The notes: generated by a model from the sequence alone, not told the origin. Shown: positions 16,145 to 24,842, counted from the first letter of the stretch. The stretch: DNA of 64,000 nt from Rodentibacter heidelbergensis (GCF_002000125.1 NZ_MLHH01000009.1:1-64000), one strand, 5' to 3'. Numbers and translations: made by a program.

Positions 16145-17380
16145 ATGGAATTATTCGATGTTGCGATTATTGGTGCAGGCCCATCCGGCTCGGTGGCGGC
16201 GGCCTTATTACACAAACAAGGCTTAAAGGTTTGTGTGATTGAAAAACAGCACTTCCCTCGCTTTGTGATTGGCGAGAGCTTATTACCTTATTGTATGGAA
16301 ATGTTAGAGGAGGCGGGGCTCGTTGATGCCGTTTGTGCCGAACCCAGTTTCCAATTTAAAAATGGCGCTGCATTTACTTGGGGTAATCGCTATACCTATT
16401 TCGACTTCACGGATAAGTTTACGCCCGGACCGGGAACGACCTATCAAGTTCGCCGTGGTATTTTCGATAAAATTTTAATTGATGAAGTGGCAAAACGAGG
16501 CGTAGATGTGCGTTTTGGTGAAGAAGTACAGGCTTTTGATAATACACAAGAAAATGCCTTACTTTCTATTCGTAAGGAAAATGGGGATGTGTATCCTTTG
16601 TCAGCCCGTTTTGTATTAGATGCGAGTGGTTATGGACGTGTTTTACCCCGTTTACTGGATTTAGAAATCCCTTCTTGTCTGCCTGCCCGTGTCGCACGCT
16701 TTACACATATTGATGACAATATTACCGATCCGGATTTTGATCGTAACAAAATTTTGATTACGACTCACCCGGTACACCGAGATGTGTGGTTATGGCTGAT
16801 TCCATTTGCCGATAACCGCTGTTCTATCGGTGTGGTTGGGTTACCTGAAACCCTTGAAGGCGATAATGAAAGTGTATTGAAAAAATTTGCGTTGGAATGT
16901 CCAATGTTAAAGCGTATTTTAGCCAATGCAAATTGGGATAACGAATTCCCATTCCGCCAAATTCAAGGTTATTCAGCAAATGTAAAAACCTTATTCGGCA
17001 AACAGTTTGCTTTATTAGGTAATGCGGCAGAGTTTTTAGACCCTGTCTTTTCTTCAGGCGTTACCATTGCATTACATTCCGCGCGTTTGGCAACAGGATT
17101 AATTGTTCGTCAATTAAAAGGTGAAAGTGTGGATTGGAAGGCAGAATTTGCCGATGAATTGATGGTGGGGGTGAATGCGTTTAGAACCTATGTCACTGGT
17201 TGGTATGAGGGTTCATTCCAAGATGTCGTTTATGCACGCCACCCACAACCTGAAATTCGCCAAATGATTTCCTCGATTTTAGCCGGTTATGCGTGGGATA
17301 AAAACAATCCTTATGTGGCAAAATCGGATACCCGACTAAAAGCTTTGGCAGAAGTTTGTGGTGTCGCTACACAAGATTGA
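16145..17380 (+). CDS. FAD-dependent, halogenase-like oxidoreductase
   Basis: The 411 aa flavoprotein has an N-terminal Rossmann motif GAGPSG (10-15), FPRFVIGESLLP (37-48), a Lys72 in FQFKNGAAFTWG, and WLWLIP at 215-220. The last two correspond to the catalytic lysine region and the WxWxIP signature of flavin-dependent halogenases. A GNAAEFLDPVFSSG segment binds FAD. Similar flavoproteins occur in APE clusters, and flexirubins can be chlorinated, so halogenation or oxidation of the aryl head group is possible. Many members of this superfamily with such motifs are only oxidoreductases, so the reaction stays open. The ATG at 16145 has a GGAG site; an upstream TTG is less likely. Confidence 0.75.
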   Translation: MELFDVAIIGAGPSGSVAAALLHKQGLKVCVIEKQHFPRFVIGESLLPYCMEMLEEAGLVDAVCAEPSFQFKNGAAFTWGNRYTYFDFTDKFTPGPGTTYQVRRGIFDKILIDEVAKRGVDVRFGEEVQAFDNTQENALLSIRKENGDVYPLSARFVLDASGYGRVLPRLLDLEIPSCLPARVARFTHIDDNITDPDFDRNKILITTHPVHRDVWLWLIPFADNRCSIGVVGLPETLEGDNESVLKKFALECPMLKRILANANWDNEFPFRQIQGYSANVKTLFGKQFALLGNAAEFLDPVFSSGVTIALHSARLATGLIVRQLKGESVDWKAEFADELMVGVNAFRTYVTGWYEGSFQDVVYARHPQPEIRQMISSILAGYAWDKNNPYVAKSDTRLKALAEVCGVATQD

Positions 17381-17865
17381 TGATGAGAGCCATTTTTTTA
17401 GTGAGCTTGACGTGCCTGTTTTTGATGGCATGTTCAAGCCTACCTCGAGTACAAAGTCTTCCGCCGCAACAGAAAACAGAGCGATTCTTTAAGGTCGAGC
17501 AGCATGAGAATGGTAAATTAAAACAAGCCACTCTATTGGTTTTATCAGCTCAACCTCAAGCTTGGCGTTGGGTGCAAAGTGATCCTTTAGGTGCGCCTAT
17601 TGCGCGCGTAATTTTAGATAAAAATGGCTGGCAAAATGACGGTTTTGTGATGCCTAATCAACAAGCAAAACAGTTATTTTCTGCGATTGCTACGGCGTTG
17701 AATACCAAGCAGCCGTTGTTTGTATTTAGCCATATTGAGCAAAATTCACAAGGGATCACTTATTTTGTGAATAAAAAACCAGTTTGGCGGATTATCCCTC
17801 AAGTATCGGGTATGGAGATTGAACTGCCTGATATGAGTTATTGGTATATTGAAGAACTAAATTAA
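17380..17865 (+). CDS. DUF3261-type lipoprotein of the APE cluster
   Basis: This is a 161 aa lipoprotein with signal peptide and lipobox LMAC (Cys18). The mature part contains RFFKVEQHENGKLKQATLL and WRWVQSDPLGAPIARVIL, a pattern I associate with DUF3261 lipoproteins of APE clusters. It is expected at the inner face of the outer membrane and may receive the polyene from the LolA-like carrier, as LolB does for lipoproteins. The start ATG lies in the TGATGATG overlap with the flavoprotein stop. The function is inferred from context only. Confidence 0.75.
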   Translation: MMRAIFLVSLTCLFLMACSSLPRVQSLPPQQKTERFFKVEQHENGKLKQATLLVLSAQPQAWRWVQSDPLGAPIARVILDKNGWQNDGFVMPNQQAKQLFSAIATALNTKQPLFVFSHIEQNSQGITYFVNKKPVWRIIPQVSGMEIELPDMSYWYIEELN

Positions 17866-17867
17866 AA

Positions 17868-19094
17868 ATGACCGCACTTTATTTAAGCCGTCCGGCTATT
17901 TTAAGCAGCTTAGGTGAGGGTATTTGTCACCATATCAAAAGTTTATTGGAAGAGGTTGATTCGCCATTAAGCTTATCCGATCACCTATTTCAATCAGAAA
18001 ATCTTGAAGGCCCGGCTTATATGCTTGGTGCCATTAAAAGCGATTTATGTCCTTTTTCTGTCGATTTGCCCGAGGTGCATCGGAGTCGAAACAACCAAGT
18101 GCTGTGGCATTGCCTACAACAAATTGAATCTCTGATTGAGTCTGCTATCAACCAATTTGGTGAAACTCGAATTGCCGTCGTAATAGGTTCTTCTACCACG
18201 GGTGTGGACGAAAATATTCCAGTATTTAAATATGAATCTGAACATCCAAATGATTGGTCTGGTGCAACTTTCAAACAGCAACAGCAGTATTTTTCTGCCC
18301 CTGCTGATTTTATTGCCCATCAATATGGTTTAAGTGGTTTGGTTTATGGTATTTCGACCGCCTGTACCTCTGGGGCAAAGGCGCTTATCACGGCAGCTCG
18401 TTTGCTTAAGGCTCAGTTATGTGATGCAGTGATTTGTGGAGGGGTCGATACCCTTTCCTTACTCACGGTAAAAGGATTTGATTCACTTTCTGTGTTGTCA
18501 AATCAACGAACAAATCCGTTTTCTGCTTATCGTGAAGGTATTAATATTGGTGAAGGGGCGGCGGTATTTATGATGAGCCGTGAGCCACTTGATGATAGTA
18601 CTATACAGCTTTTAGGCTATGGAGCCAGCAGTGATGCCTATCATATGTCCTCACCGCATCCGGAAGGTGAGGGTGCTGTGGCCGCTTTTAATGGGGCGTT
18701 AGCTTCAGCGAAAGTCGCCCCCCATGAAATCGGCTGGATCAACTTACATGGCACAGGAACTCTTCATAATGATCAAATGGAATCGCTTGCTGTCAGCTCG
18801 GTATTTGGTCATCAAACGCCTTGTACCAGTACAAAGCCTTATACCGGCCATACTTTAGGTGCTGCGGGGGCGATTGAAGCAGCTATTTTATGGGGGATGA
18901 TTAACCGCTCATTAAACCCAAATGGCCGATTGCCAGCCCAATTATGGGATGAGCAACGAGACCCAAATTTACCGCCAATTGCATTAACGGATTCCTACAG
19001 TTATTGGCCAAATAGCAAACGAGTGGGCGCAAGTAGCTCTTTCGCTTTTGGTGGTAACAATACTGTCCTCATTTTAGGAGAAAGCGATGATTGA
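17868..19094 (+). CDS. apeO: Aryl polyene ketosynthase ApeO
   Basis: This 408 aa FabF-type ketosynthase has the complete catalytic triad: Cys166 in STACTSG, His294 in NLHGTGT and His328 in KPYTGHTLGA. ApeO elongates the polyene on the ACP as a heterodimer with the chain-length factor ApeC (encoded at 5664). The start codon lies directly against an uptake signal (17871-17879), so the second to fourth codons are part of that element. It overlaps apeP by eight bases. The gene order O-P-Q-R matches the known APE clusters. Confidence 0.9.
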   Translation: MTALYLSRPAILSSLGEGICHHIKSLLEEVDSPLSLSDHLFQSENLEGPAYMLGAIKSDLCPFSVDLPEVHRSRNNQVLWHCLQQIESLIESAINQFGETRIAVVIGSSTTGVDENIPVFKYESEHPNDWSGATFKQQQQYFSAPADFIAHQYGLSGLVYGISTACTSGAKALITAARLLKAQLCDAVICGGVDTLSLLTVKGFDSLSVLSNQRTNPFSAYREGINIGEGAAVFMMSREPLDDSTIQLLGYGASSDAYHMSSPHPEGEGAVAAFNGALASAKVAPHEIGWINLHGTGTLHNDQMESLAVSSVFGHQTPCTSTKPYTGHTLGAAGAIEAAILWGMINRSLNPNGRLPAQLWDEQRDPNLPPIALTDSYSYWPNSKRVGASSSFAFGGNNTVLILGESDD

Positions 19095-19548
19095 TTTAAC
19101 TTGTCCGATAACCCATCTTTCTCCTTTACTGCCACATAGTGGAAAAATGGTCATGTTGGAAAAAATTACCGATTTTGGTGAGGACTTTCTGATTGCTGAA
19201 ATGACGCCGACTGAAGCCTGTTTATTAGTTAAAAATGGAAAATTGCCTACCTATATGGCTGCAGAGATTATGGCACAAGGGATTGCCGCATGGGCAGGCT
19301 GTCAATGTGTGAAAGCAGGGTTGCCTATTAGCTTGGGGTATTGGATTGGTTCTCGAAAACTCAAATTTCATGCCCCGTTGGTGACGTTAGGACATCGGTT
19401 GCAAATTCATATTCGGCTTTCTATTGAAGATGCCACAGGTTTTGGGGTATTTGATTGTTCCATGACAGATTTAGAAACCAAACAAACTTTAATTGAGGGA
19501 GCATTAAACGTGTATCGCCCTCAACCCAACCTTGATGAAAAACACTGA
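19087..19548 (+). CDS. apeP: Hotdog dehydratase partner ApeP
   Basis: The 153 aa single-hotdog protein has LPTYMAAEIMAQGIAAWAG, where Glu60 occupies the position of the FabZ/FabA catalytic acid. The usual His is not in its place. The known ApeP works as a heterodimer with ApeI to dehydrate beta-hydroxyacyl-ACP. Here the ApeI domain (inside the fusion at 7663) supplies the His and lacks the acid, so the two probably build one shared active site. It overlaps apeO and is followed by an uptake signal at 19557-19565 before apeQ. Confidence 0.85.
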   Translation: MIDLTCPITHLSPLLPHSGKMVMLEKITDFGEDFLIAEMTPTEACLLVKNGKLPTYMAAEIMAQGIAAWAGCQCVKAGLPISLGYWIGSRKLKFHAPLVTLGHRLQIHIRLSIEDATGFGVFDCSMTDLETKQTLIEGALNVYRPQPNLDEKH

Positions 19549-19587
19549 GAAAATTAACCGCACTTTTTAAAGGACAAAGAGAATACC

Positions 19588-20316
19588 ATGCACCAAACTA
19601 TTTTGATTACCGGCTCTAGCCGTGGCATTGGCAAAGCCATTGCCTTGCGTTTAGCGCAATCGGGATTTGATATTGTCGTACATTGTAGAAGCCGTATTGA
19701 AGAGGCTCAAGAGGTTGTTCAAGCCATCAGAAATTTAGGAAGAGAGGCTAGAATACTACAATTTGATGTCGGCAATCGAGAGCAATGTAGTGAAAAATTA
19801 TTGGCAGATGTCGAAGAACACGGTGCATATTATGGTGTAGTGCTTAATGCGGGCTTAACCCGTGATAACGCTTTCCCTGCCTTGACGGATGAAGATTGGG
19901 ATACGGTTTTACGCACAAATTTAGATGGCTTTTACAATGTGCTTCACCCGATTATGATGCCGATGATTCGCCGGAGAAAAGCGGGACGCATTGTTTGCAT
20001 TACCTCTGTTTCCGGTATTATTGGTAACCGAGGGCAGGTAAATTATAGTGCCTCAAAAGCAGGAATTATTGGTGCGGCAAAAGCCCTTGCGGTGGAGTTG
20101 GCAAAACGCAAAATTACGGTCAATTGTGTAGCGCCCGGCTTGATTGATACGGAAATTTTAGATGAAAATTTACCGATTGATGAAATTTTAAAAATGATTC
20201 CAACAGGGCGAATGGGCGAGCCTGATGAAGTTGCCCATGCTGTTGATTTCTTAATGGATGAAAGAGCAGCCTACATTACCCGACAAGTGATTGGTGTGAA
20301 TGGTGGCTTGTGTTAG
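19588..20316 (+). CDS. apeQ: 3-oxoacyl-ACP reductase ApeQ (FabG-like)
   Basis: This short-chain dehydrogenase of 242 aa has the NADPH-binding TGSSRGIG (8-15), the LNAGLTRD segment, and the Ser140-Tyr153-Lys157 catalytic set with YSASK. It reduces the beta-keto group of each elongation round before dehydration. FabG of fatty acid synthesis shares this layout, but the operon position fixes this copy to the APE pathway. An AAAGGAC site precedes the ATG. A 77-base gap to the next gene contains a short duplication of the sequence around TTGTATTAAAC. Confidence 0.9.
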   Translation: MHQTILITGSSRGIGKAIALRLAQSGFDIVVHCRSRIEEAQEVVQAIRNLGREARILQFDVGNREQCSEKLLADVEEHGAYYGVVLNAGLTRDNAFPALTDEDWDTVLRTNLDGFYNVLHPIMMPMIRRRKAGRIVCITSVSGIIGNRGQVNYSASKAGIIGAAKALAVELAKRKITVNCVAPGLIDTEILDENLPIDEILKMIPTGRMGEPDEVAHAVDFLMDERAAYITRQVIGVNGGLC

Positions 20317-20393
20317 CCCCTTTGTATTAAACCGCTTTGTATTAAACAATTAAGGGCAGAGTGATTTCCGCTCACTTGATAATGAGAGAAAAG

Positions 20394-21638
20394 ATGAAAC
20401 GAGTTGTTGTAACAGGTATTGGTGCGATTACTGCTTTTGGAAAAGAGTGGAAAGAGGTAAAAGCTGCTTTTCAACGCAAACAAAATGCCGTACAGGCTAA
20501 GACAGATTGGTTGGAACGCTACCCTGAATTAGAAGCCCGTTTGGGGGCAGAAATTCACCATTACCAACCACCAACGCATTGGACTCGTAAACAGTTGCGC
20601 AGTCTTGGACGGGTTTCACAGTTTGTTGTGGAAGCGAGTGAGCGTGCGTTGGCTAATGCGAATTTATTGGATGAGAACGGTGAGATTTTAGCTTGGCTCA
20701 AAGATGGGCGAATGGGGGTGGCTTGTGGTTCATCGACCGGCTCAACCAATGATATTCGAGATGCCGCCGAACTTTTAATGACAGGTAAATCGGATGGTTT
20801 TAATGCTAATACCTATGTCAGAATGATGCCTCATACAACGGCGGCAAACATTGGTATTTTCTTTGGTTTAACAGGCCGTATCATTCCTACTTCCAGTGCC
20901 TGTTCTTCAGGTAGTCAAGGTATTGGCTATGCCTATGAGGCGATTAAATATGGTCTTATCCCTATGATGTTAGCGGGAGGCGGTGAGGAGTTTTGCCCTT
21001 CAGAAGTTTATGTTTTTGACTCCCTTTATGCTGCAAGCCGGAATGTGAATAATCCAAATCAAACCCCTCGTCCTTATGATAAAGATCGTGATGGACTTGT
21101 GATTGGGGAGGGTGCAGGAATGTTTGTATTAGAAGAATTAGAGCATGCGCTCGCACGAGGTGCAAATATTATTGCCGAAGTGGTCGGTTACGGGGCAAAC
21201 AGTGACGGCGCCCATGTTACCCGACCGCAAAAAGACACCATGCAACGTTGTATGGAATTGGCGTTGAAGGATGCTGATTTATCCCCTGAAAAAATTGGTT
21301 ATGTCAATGGACATGGTACAGCAACAGAGCAAGGTGATATTGCCGAAACACTCGCCACTGAAGCCCTTTTTGGTCATATTCCGATTAGTTCTCAGAAAAG
21401 TTATTTAGGGCATACACTTGGTGCCTGCGGTGCGTTGGAATCGTGGTTCTCTATTGAAATGATGCGAGATGGTTGGTTTGCTCCAACCTTAAATTTGGAT
21501 AACATTGACGAACGCTGTGGCAAGTTGGATTACATTCAAGGAAATGGACGAGAAATTCACACCGATTATGTTATGAATAATAATTTTGCTTTTGGCGGAG
21601 TGAATACCTCATTGATTTTTAAGCGTTGGAACGTCTAA
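20394..21638 (+). CDS. apeR: Ketosynthase ApeR (FabF-like)
   Basis: The 414 aa ketosynthase has Cys170 in SSACSSGSQG, His307 in NGHGTAT and His340 in KSYLGHTLGA, so it is catalytically complete. APE clusters end with this second KS, known as ApeR, which is not part of the KS:CLF pair and is thought to take part in initiation or early elongation. I use the ATG at 20394, behind an AGAGAAAAG site; upstream starts would add an unlikely leader. It is the last gene of the plus-strand operon and ends at a terminator shared with the convergent operon. Confidence 0.88.
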   Translation: MKRVVVTGIGAITAFGKEWKEVKAAFQRKQNAVQAKTDWLERYPELEARLGAEIHHYQPPTHWTRKQLRSLGRVSQFVVEASERALANANLLDENGEILAWLKDGRMGVACGSSTGSTNDIRDAAELLMTGKSDGFNANTYVRMMPHTTAANIGIFFGLTGRIIPTSSACSSGSQGIGYAYEAIKYGLIPMMLAGGGEEFCPSEVYVFDSLYAASRNVNNPNQTPRPYDKDRDGLVIGEGAGMFVLEELEHALARGANIIAEVVGYGANSDGAHVTRPQKDTMQRCMELALKDADLSPEKIGYVNGHGTATEQGDIAETLATEALFGHIPISSQKSYLGHTLGACGALESWFSIEMMRDGWFAPTLNLDNIDERCGKLDYIQGNGREIHTDYVMNNNFAFGGVNTSLIFKRWNV

Positions 21639-21640
21639 TT

Positions 21641-21667
21641 AATAGGTCGGGAAAGCCCGGCCTATTA
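21641..21667. terminator. Shared terminator between convergent APE and DAR-type operons
   Basis: AATAGG and CCTATT arms plus an inner CGGG/CCCG stem enclose the loop AAAG. The hairpin lies in the 26 bases between the two convergent stop codons and is the only terminator candidate for both operons. The T tract is short on each side. Confidence 0.65.
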
Positions 21668-22255
21668 AATTACCTGTTGTACTATGGATAAAAAATCTCC
21701 ATTTTCCATGTTTTCTCGATCTTGGCATGGAAAAACAGTCAGTTTTTCGACCGCACTTTCCTTCTCTTTGGCGATCAACCAAAACACCGCCCCCTCTGTT
21801 TGATTTTCTCGATTTCCTTCTAACACCCAGCCAACCAACGCTTGTTCGATATCACCGTTGATGAAATCTAACTCAGCGAATTGAAGGGGGTGCCAGATTG
21901 TTGTTTGATTAATCGGTAGGAAGATTGAATTACCGACTGTTTGAAAATATTGGGCAAGTTGAAAGGTTGCGGCATTGTTGATATTCGCCATAAAGTCGAG
22001 TGGGCTTGGCATGTTGTACTGATTCAGTTGATGAAACATTTTGTCAAATTTACTCGGGGAGTTAAAAGGCGAACCAAGATAAATACCACAATGCGTGTGG
22101 ATATGGTTTTTGAGTGGTAATGCGCCTAGTAAAGCGAGCTGAGTGAAACGGCTCAATCGCCGACTCTCAATACCTTCGGTTTGGAGTTGGTGGCGGAGGG
22201 TTTTATCTGCTATCCCATTGGCAATAAAGGTATTTTTCTGTAATAAATACATCAT
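21665..22255 (-). CDS. Short ketosynthase-like / chain-length-factor-like protein
   Basis: This 196 aa protein starts at an ATG (22255) overlapping the TGA of the ketosynthase upstream, with a GGAGGA site. It resembles the N-terminal half of a ketosynthase, much like ApeC. SPLDFMANINNAATFQLAQYF (about 84-104) aligns with the active-site loop, but the nucleophilic Cys is absent. I read it as the chain-length-factor-like partner of the ketosynthase at 22252. A degraded ketosynthase is the alternative, but the frame is intact and translationally coupled. An uptake signal lies at 21750-21758. It is the last gene of the minus-strand operon. Confidence 0.65.
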   Translation of the reverse strand: MMYLLQKNTFIANGIADKTLRHQLQTEGIESRRLSRFTQLALLGALPLKNHIHTHCGIYLGSPFNSPSKFDKMFHQLNQYNMPSPLDFMANINNAATFQLAQYFQTVGNSIFLPINQTTIWHPLQFAELDFINGDIEQALVGWVLEGNRENQTEGAVFWLIAKEKESAVEKLTVFPCQDRENMENGDFLSIVQQVI

Positions 22256-23298
22256 TCCTCCACGTTGACTATCCAGGCAATATGGCTGCCTCCAAAACCT
22301 AAAAAATAATGCAAATAATAACCGCACTTTAGGGCTTTTCCATGAGCAAGCAGTTGATTTGAATCTTTCACTTCCCAAGGTAATTTGGGAAGATATTTCC
22401 CATGGAATGCTTGATGAAAAAAGATACTTTCTAACACCCCGCTCGCACCGAGTGTATGGCCCATATAAGGTTTGATTAAAATCCACGCTTTTTGTGGGAA
22501 AAGTTCGTTCAACACCTGTTTTTCCATTTCATCACTTTTTCCGCCTACCCCGTGAATTTTGATGCCTTGGATTTGTTCTGCCGATATATTGGCCTTTTTA
22601 AGACATTGTTGAAGTAAGGTTTTCAATGAGCTTTCTTGGCTATTAGTCAGATTTTCGTTATCTGTTATACCGCAGACCCCTAAGATCTCGTAGCGGAAAG
22701 CCTGATGAGGTTGGGTGGACAATGCCATACATCCGATTCCTTCTCCTAAAACTAGCCCATGAGAGGCAACCATCGGTAAATAAGATAAATCTTGAGAAAG
22801 TAAATTCATCGCTTGAAAGTGCTCAAAAGTGAGTCGGTTAAACATTTCAAAACCAATGACTAAGGTTTTTTCTACCTGATGATTTTCCAGCATTTTATAG
22901 GCATAGCCAATGGCCTGGGCGGAGGAAGTGCAAGAGGTCGCAATGCTAAAAACTTGAGTTTGATACTGTTCACGCAAATGATCAGCAATTGCCGCTAAAC
23001 TGTATTCTGTCGGTAAAGCTTGTTGACAAGCAAAACGTGCTTCACAATCACTCATGACATAGGCGGTAGAGCCAAGTAAAATCGGAATCTTTGTCATTTC
23101 AGACTTATCCCAACCTGCTTGCTTTAAAGTGCAGTCGATTTGTTGATCAAAATAAGCATAAAGCTGTTCAAGGGAAAGTAACGGTTCTTTAAATGTATTG
23201 AAATAAGGCAAGGTGGTTTCTTGCCCTAACATTTTACTCGTGCGTTGCCCTATTTTTTCTGCAAATTGAGCAGATACCCCATTGATATAGACGGTCAT
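22252..23298 (-). CDS. FabF-type ketosynthase of the DAR-type operon
   Basis: The 348 aa ketosynthase is shorter than FabF (about 410) but keeps all catalytic residues: Cys123 in ATSCTSSAQ, His249 in KIHGVGG (a variant of HGTGT), and His281 in KPYMGHTLGA. It overlaps the ACP gene upstream (ATGA) and the chain-length-factor-like gene downstream. Together these three look like a small type II polyketide or fatty acid elongation set that makes the acyl chain for the second half of the product. An uptake signal lies at 22321-22329. Confidence 0.8.
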   Translation of the reverse strand: MTVYINGVSAQFAEKIGQRTSKMLGQETTLPYFNTFKEPLLSLEQLYAYFDQQIDCTLKQAGWDKSEMTKIPILLGSTAYVMSDCEARFACQQALPTEYSLAAIADHLREQYQTQVFSIATSCTSSAQAIGYAYKMLENHQVEKTLVIGFEMFNRLTFEHFQAMNLLSQDLSYLPMVASHGLVLGEGIGCMALSTQPHQAFRYEILGVCGITDNENLTNSQESSLKTLLQQCLKKANISAEQIQGIKIHGVGGKSDEMEKQVLNELFPQKAWILIKPYMGHTLGASGVLESIFFHQAFHGKYLPKLPWEVKDSNQLLAHGKALKCGYYLHYFLGFGGSHIAWIVNVEE

Positions 23299-23582
23299 TT
23301 TTGATGTTGTTCACGAATAAAAGCCGCAAGATCGCGTACGTTCATCATATGTTTACGCACCATTCGATCGCCTTGCAGACGTACTTGAAAATGGGCTTGT
23401 AGGGAAACTGCGATTTGCAAGGCATCTAAGGAATCAAGCTGAATACGACTTTGCTCGCCAAATAATGGGTCATTATCATGGAGATCTTCCGGTGAAAATT
23501 CATCTTTCTCACTCTCCTGAATAATCAGTTTTTTTAGTTCATACTCAAGTTTTTGAGGTTCTAGGGTAAATTGATAAGCCAT
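23295..23582 (-). CDS. Acyl carrier protein of the DAR-type operon
   Basis: This 95 aa acidic carrier protein has the phosphopantetheine motif QLDSLDALQ (Ser51). It is the third ACP of the locus and is encoded between the ABC permease and the ketosynthase. DAR clusters contain an ACP (DarC in the literature), so this one may hold the beta-keto acyl chain offered to the DarB-type enzyme. A more basic stretch with QGDRMVRKHMMNVRD in its second half differs from the APE-operon ACPs, which suggests a different partner. Confidence 0.88.
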   Translation of the reverse strand: MAYQFTLEPQKLEYELKKLIIQESEKDEFSPEDLHDNDPLFGEQSRIQLDSLDALQIAVSLQAHFQVRLQGDRMVRKHMMNVRDLAAFIREQHQK

Positions 23583-23600
23583 CTGTTTTATTTCTTCTGG

Positions 23601-24842
23601 TTAAAATTTTGCTTGTGTCGTTAATTGTCGTTGATAAATCATTGCAGCGAAGCCTAATGCTACCAAACCAAAAGTGGCTGATTTCCATAGCACTGGTGCA
23701 ATTTGGTTCAGCTCGTAATGATTCAACAACAAATTTTGAAAACCGTTTAATGCCCAGCCCATTGGGGAGAATTGTGCAACAGTTTGCATCACTTGCGGCA
23801 TCACATAGACCGGTACCATAATGCCACCAATTGCCGCCATGATGATAATGCCGCCTCCACCTAATACCACGGCATGTTCTGTCGTGCGTGCCACGACACT
23901 CACGAATAAACCATAACCCAGTGCAGCAAGGCTTACTGTGCAGGATAATATTGCATAGGGTAGCCAATCGCCAGATAGAGAAAAGGTTGGCATATCTAAG
24001 GCGGGGAGGACAAAATAGCCAAGGGCAATCATTCCCACAAATTGTAACTGGTTAATTAAAAAGTAGGGAATCAGCTTTGCGATGATCAAGCTGAATGCAG
24101 AAGCACGAGCCATTCTCAATCGGGTAAGCGTGTTGGTTTGCCGTTCCATCGCCATCACATTGGAAAGGGGGATCATAATAAAAAACATGCCAAAAATTAG
24201 CCATGCAGGCACACTATGTTGTACCGAATTGGGTTGGGATACCGCTTTTCCTTGACGGTTAAGATAGATTTCTTGCCATAAATCCTTTGCTAAATAATCG
24301 TTGATTTGGGCAAATTTTTTATCTAATTCTTTGTTTACTTTGGTTTGAATCTCTTTAATTGGCTTACGTTGATTGTTTTCCAACGTGATGTGATTATCTG
24401 CCAAATAATCATTTAATCTCAATTGGGTATAATGCTTTTGTAATATTCCTTTCACCCCTAAAAGCCAACTACGATCGACACTGGGATTGATCCATAATTG
24501 CAGATTTTGTTCTTGCTCAAGTTTGGTATTATCAGGGTTAGGATTGACAATTAATAAATCAAATTCACCAGTTTGTAAGGCCTGTTGATAGTGTTCCAAT
24601 TCGGCGTTATCGGCTTTTTTGATCGCAAGTTTTTCGCTTTCAAGTGCGGTCAAAAATTGACGATTTATCGCATTATCCTCACTGAGTAAGATAATTTCCG
24701 AACGGTTGCTTAAGGTATTATCATTGCTGAGTGCGGCGGACATAATCAGCATAAATAAAATAGGCATAATAAACAGCACAGCCACACCGTGAAGATCACG
24801 ACTTAATAACCGCATTTCTTTAAAAATTGATGTTATTAGCAC
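23601..24842 (-). CDS. ABC-2 type transporter permease
   Basis: The 413 aa membrane protein has one N-terminal helix (about 18-36), a large extracytoplasmic domain (about 40-215) and five or six C-terminal helices between 220 and 405. This is the pattern of ABC-2 exporters of the YhhJ/DrrB type. It is encoded directly after its ATPase (7-base overlap, GTG start at 24842) and before the ACP, so the pair probably exports the product or an intermediate. An uptake signal lies at 24642-24650. The exact substrate is unknown; a lipid-like pigment is the contextual guess. Confidence 0.85.
   Translation of the reverse strand: MLITSIFKEMRLLSRDLHGVAVLFIMPILFMLIMSAALSNDNTLSNRSEIILLSEDNAINRQFLTALESEKLAIKKADNAELEHYQQALQTGEFDLLIVNPNPDNTKLEQEQNLQLWINPSVDRSWLLGVKGILQKHYTQLRLNDYLADNHITLENNQRKPIKEIQTKVNKELDKKFAQINDYLAKDLWQEIYLNRQGKAVSQPNSVQHSVPAWLIFGMFFIMIPLSNVMAMERQTNTLTRLRMARASAFSLIIAKLIPYFLINQLQFVGMIALGYFVLPALDMPTFSLSGDWLPYAILSCTVSLAALGYGLFVSVVARTTEHAVVLGGGGIIIMAAIGGIMVPVYVMPQVMQTVAQFSPMGWALNGFQNLLLNHYELNQIAPVLWKSATFGLVALGFAAMIYQRQLTTQAKF

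Noticed and set aside
21665-22255. Pseudogene reading of the short ketosynthase-like gene.
   Set aside because: The frame is intact, has a strong GGAGGA site, overlaps the upstream stop by ATGA and matches the ApeC-like short form, so a functional CLF-like protein is more likely.
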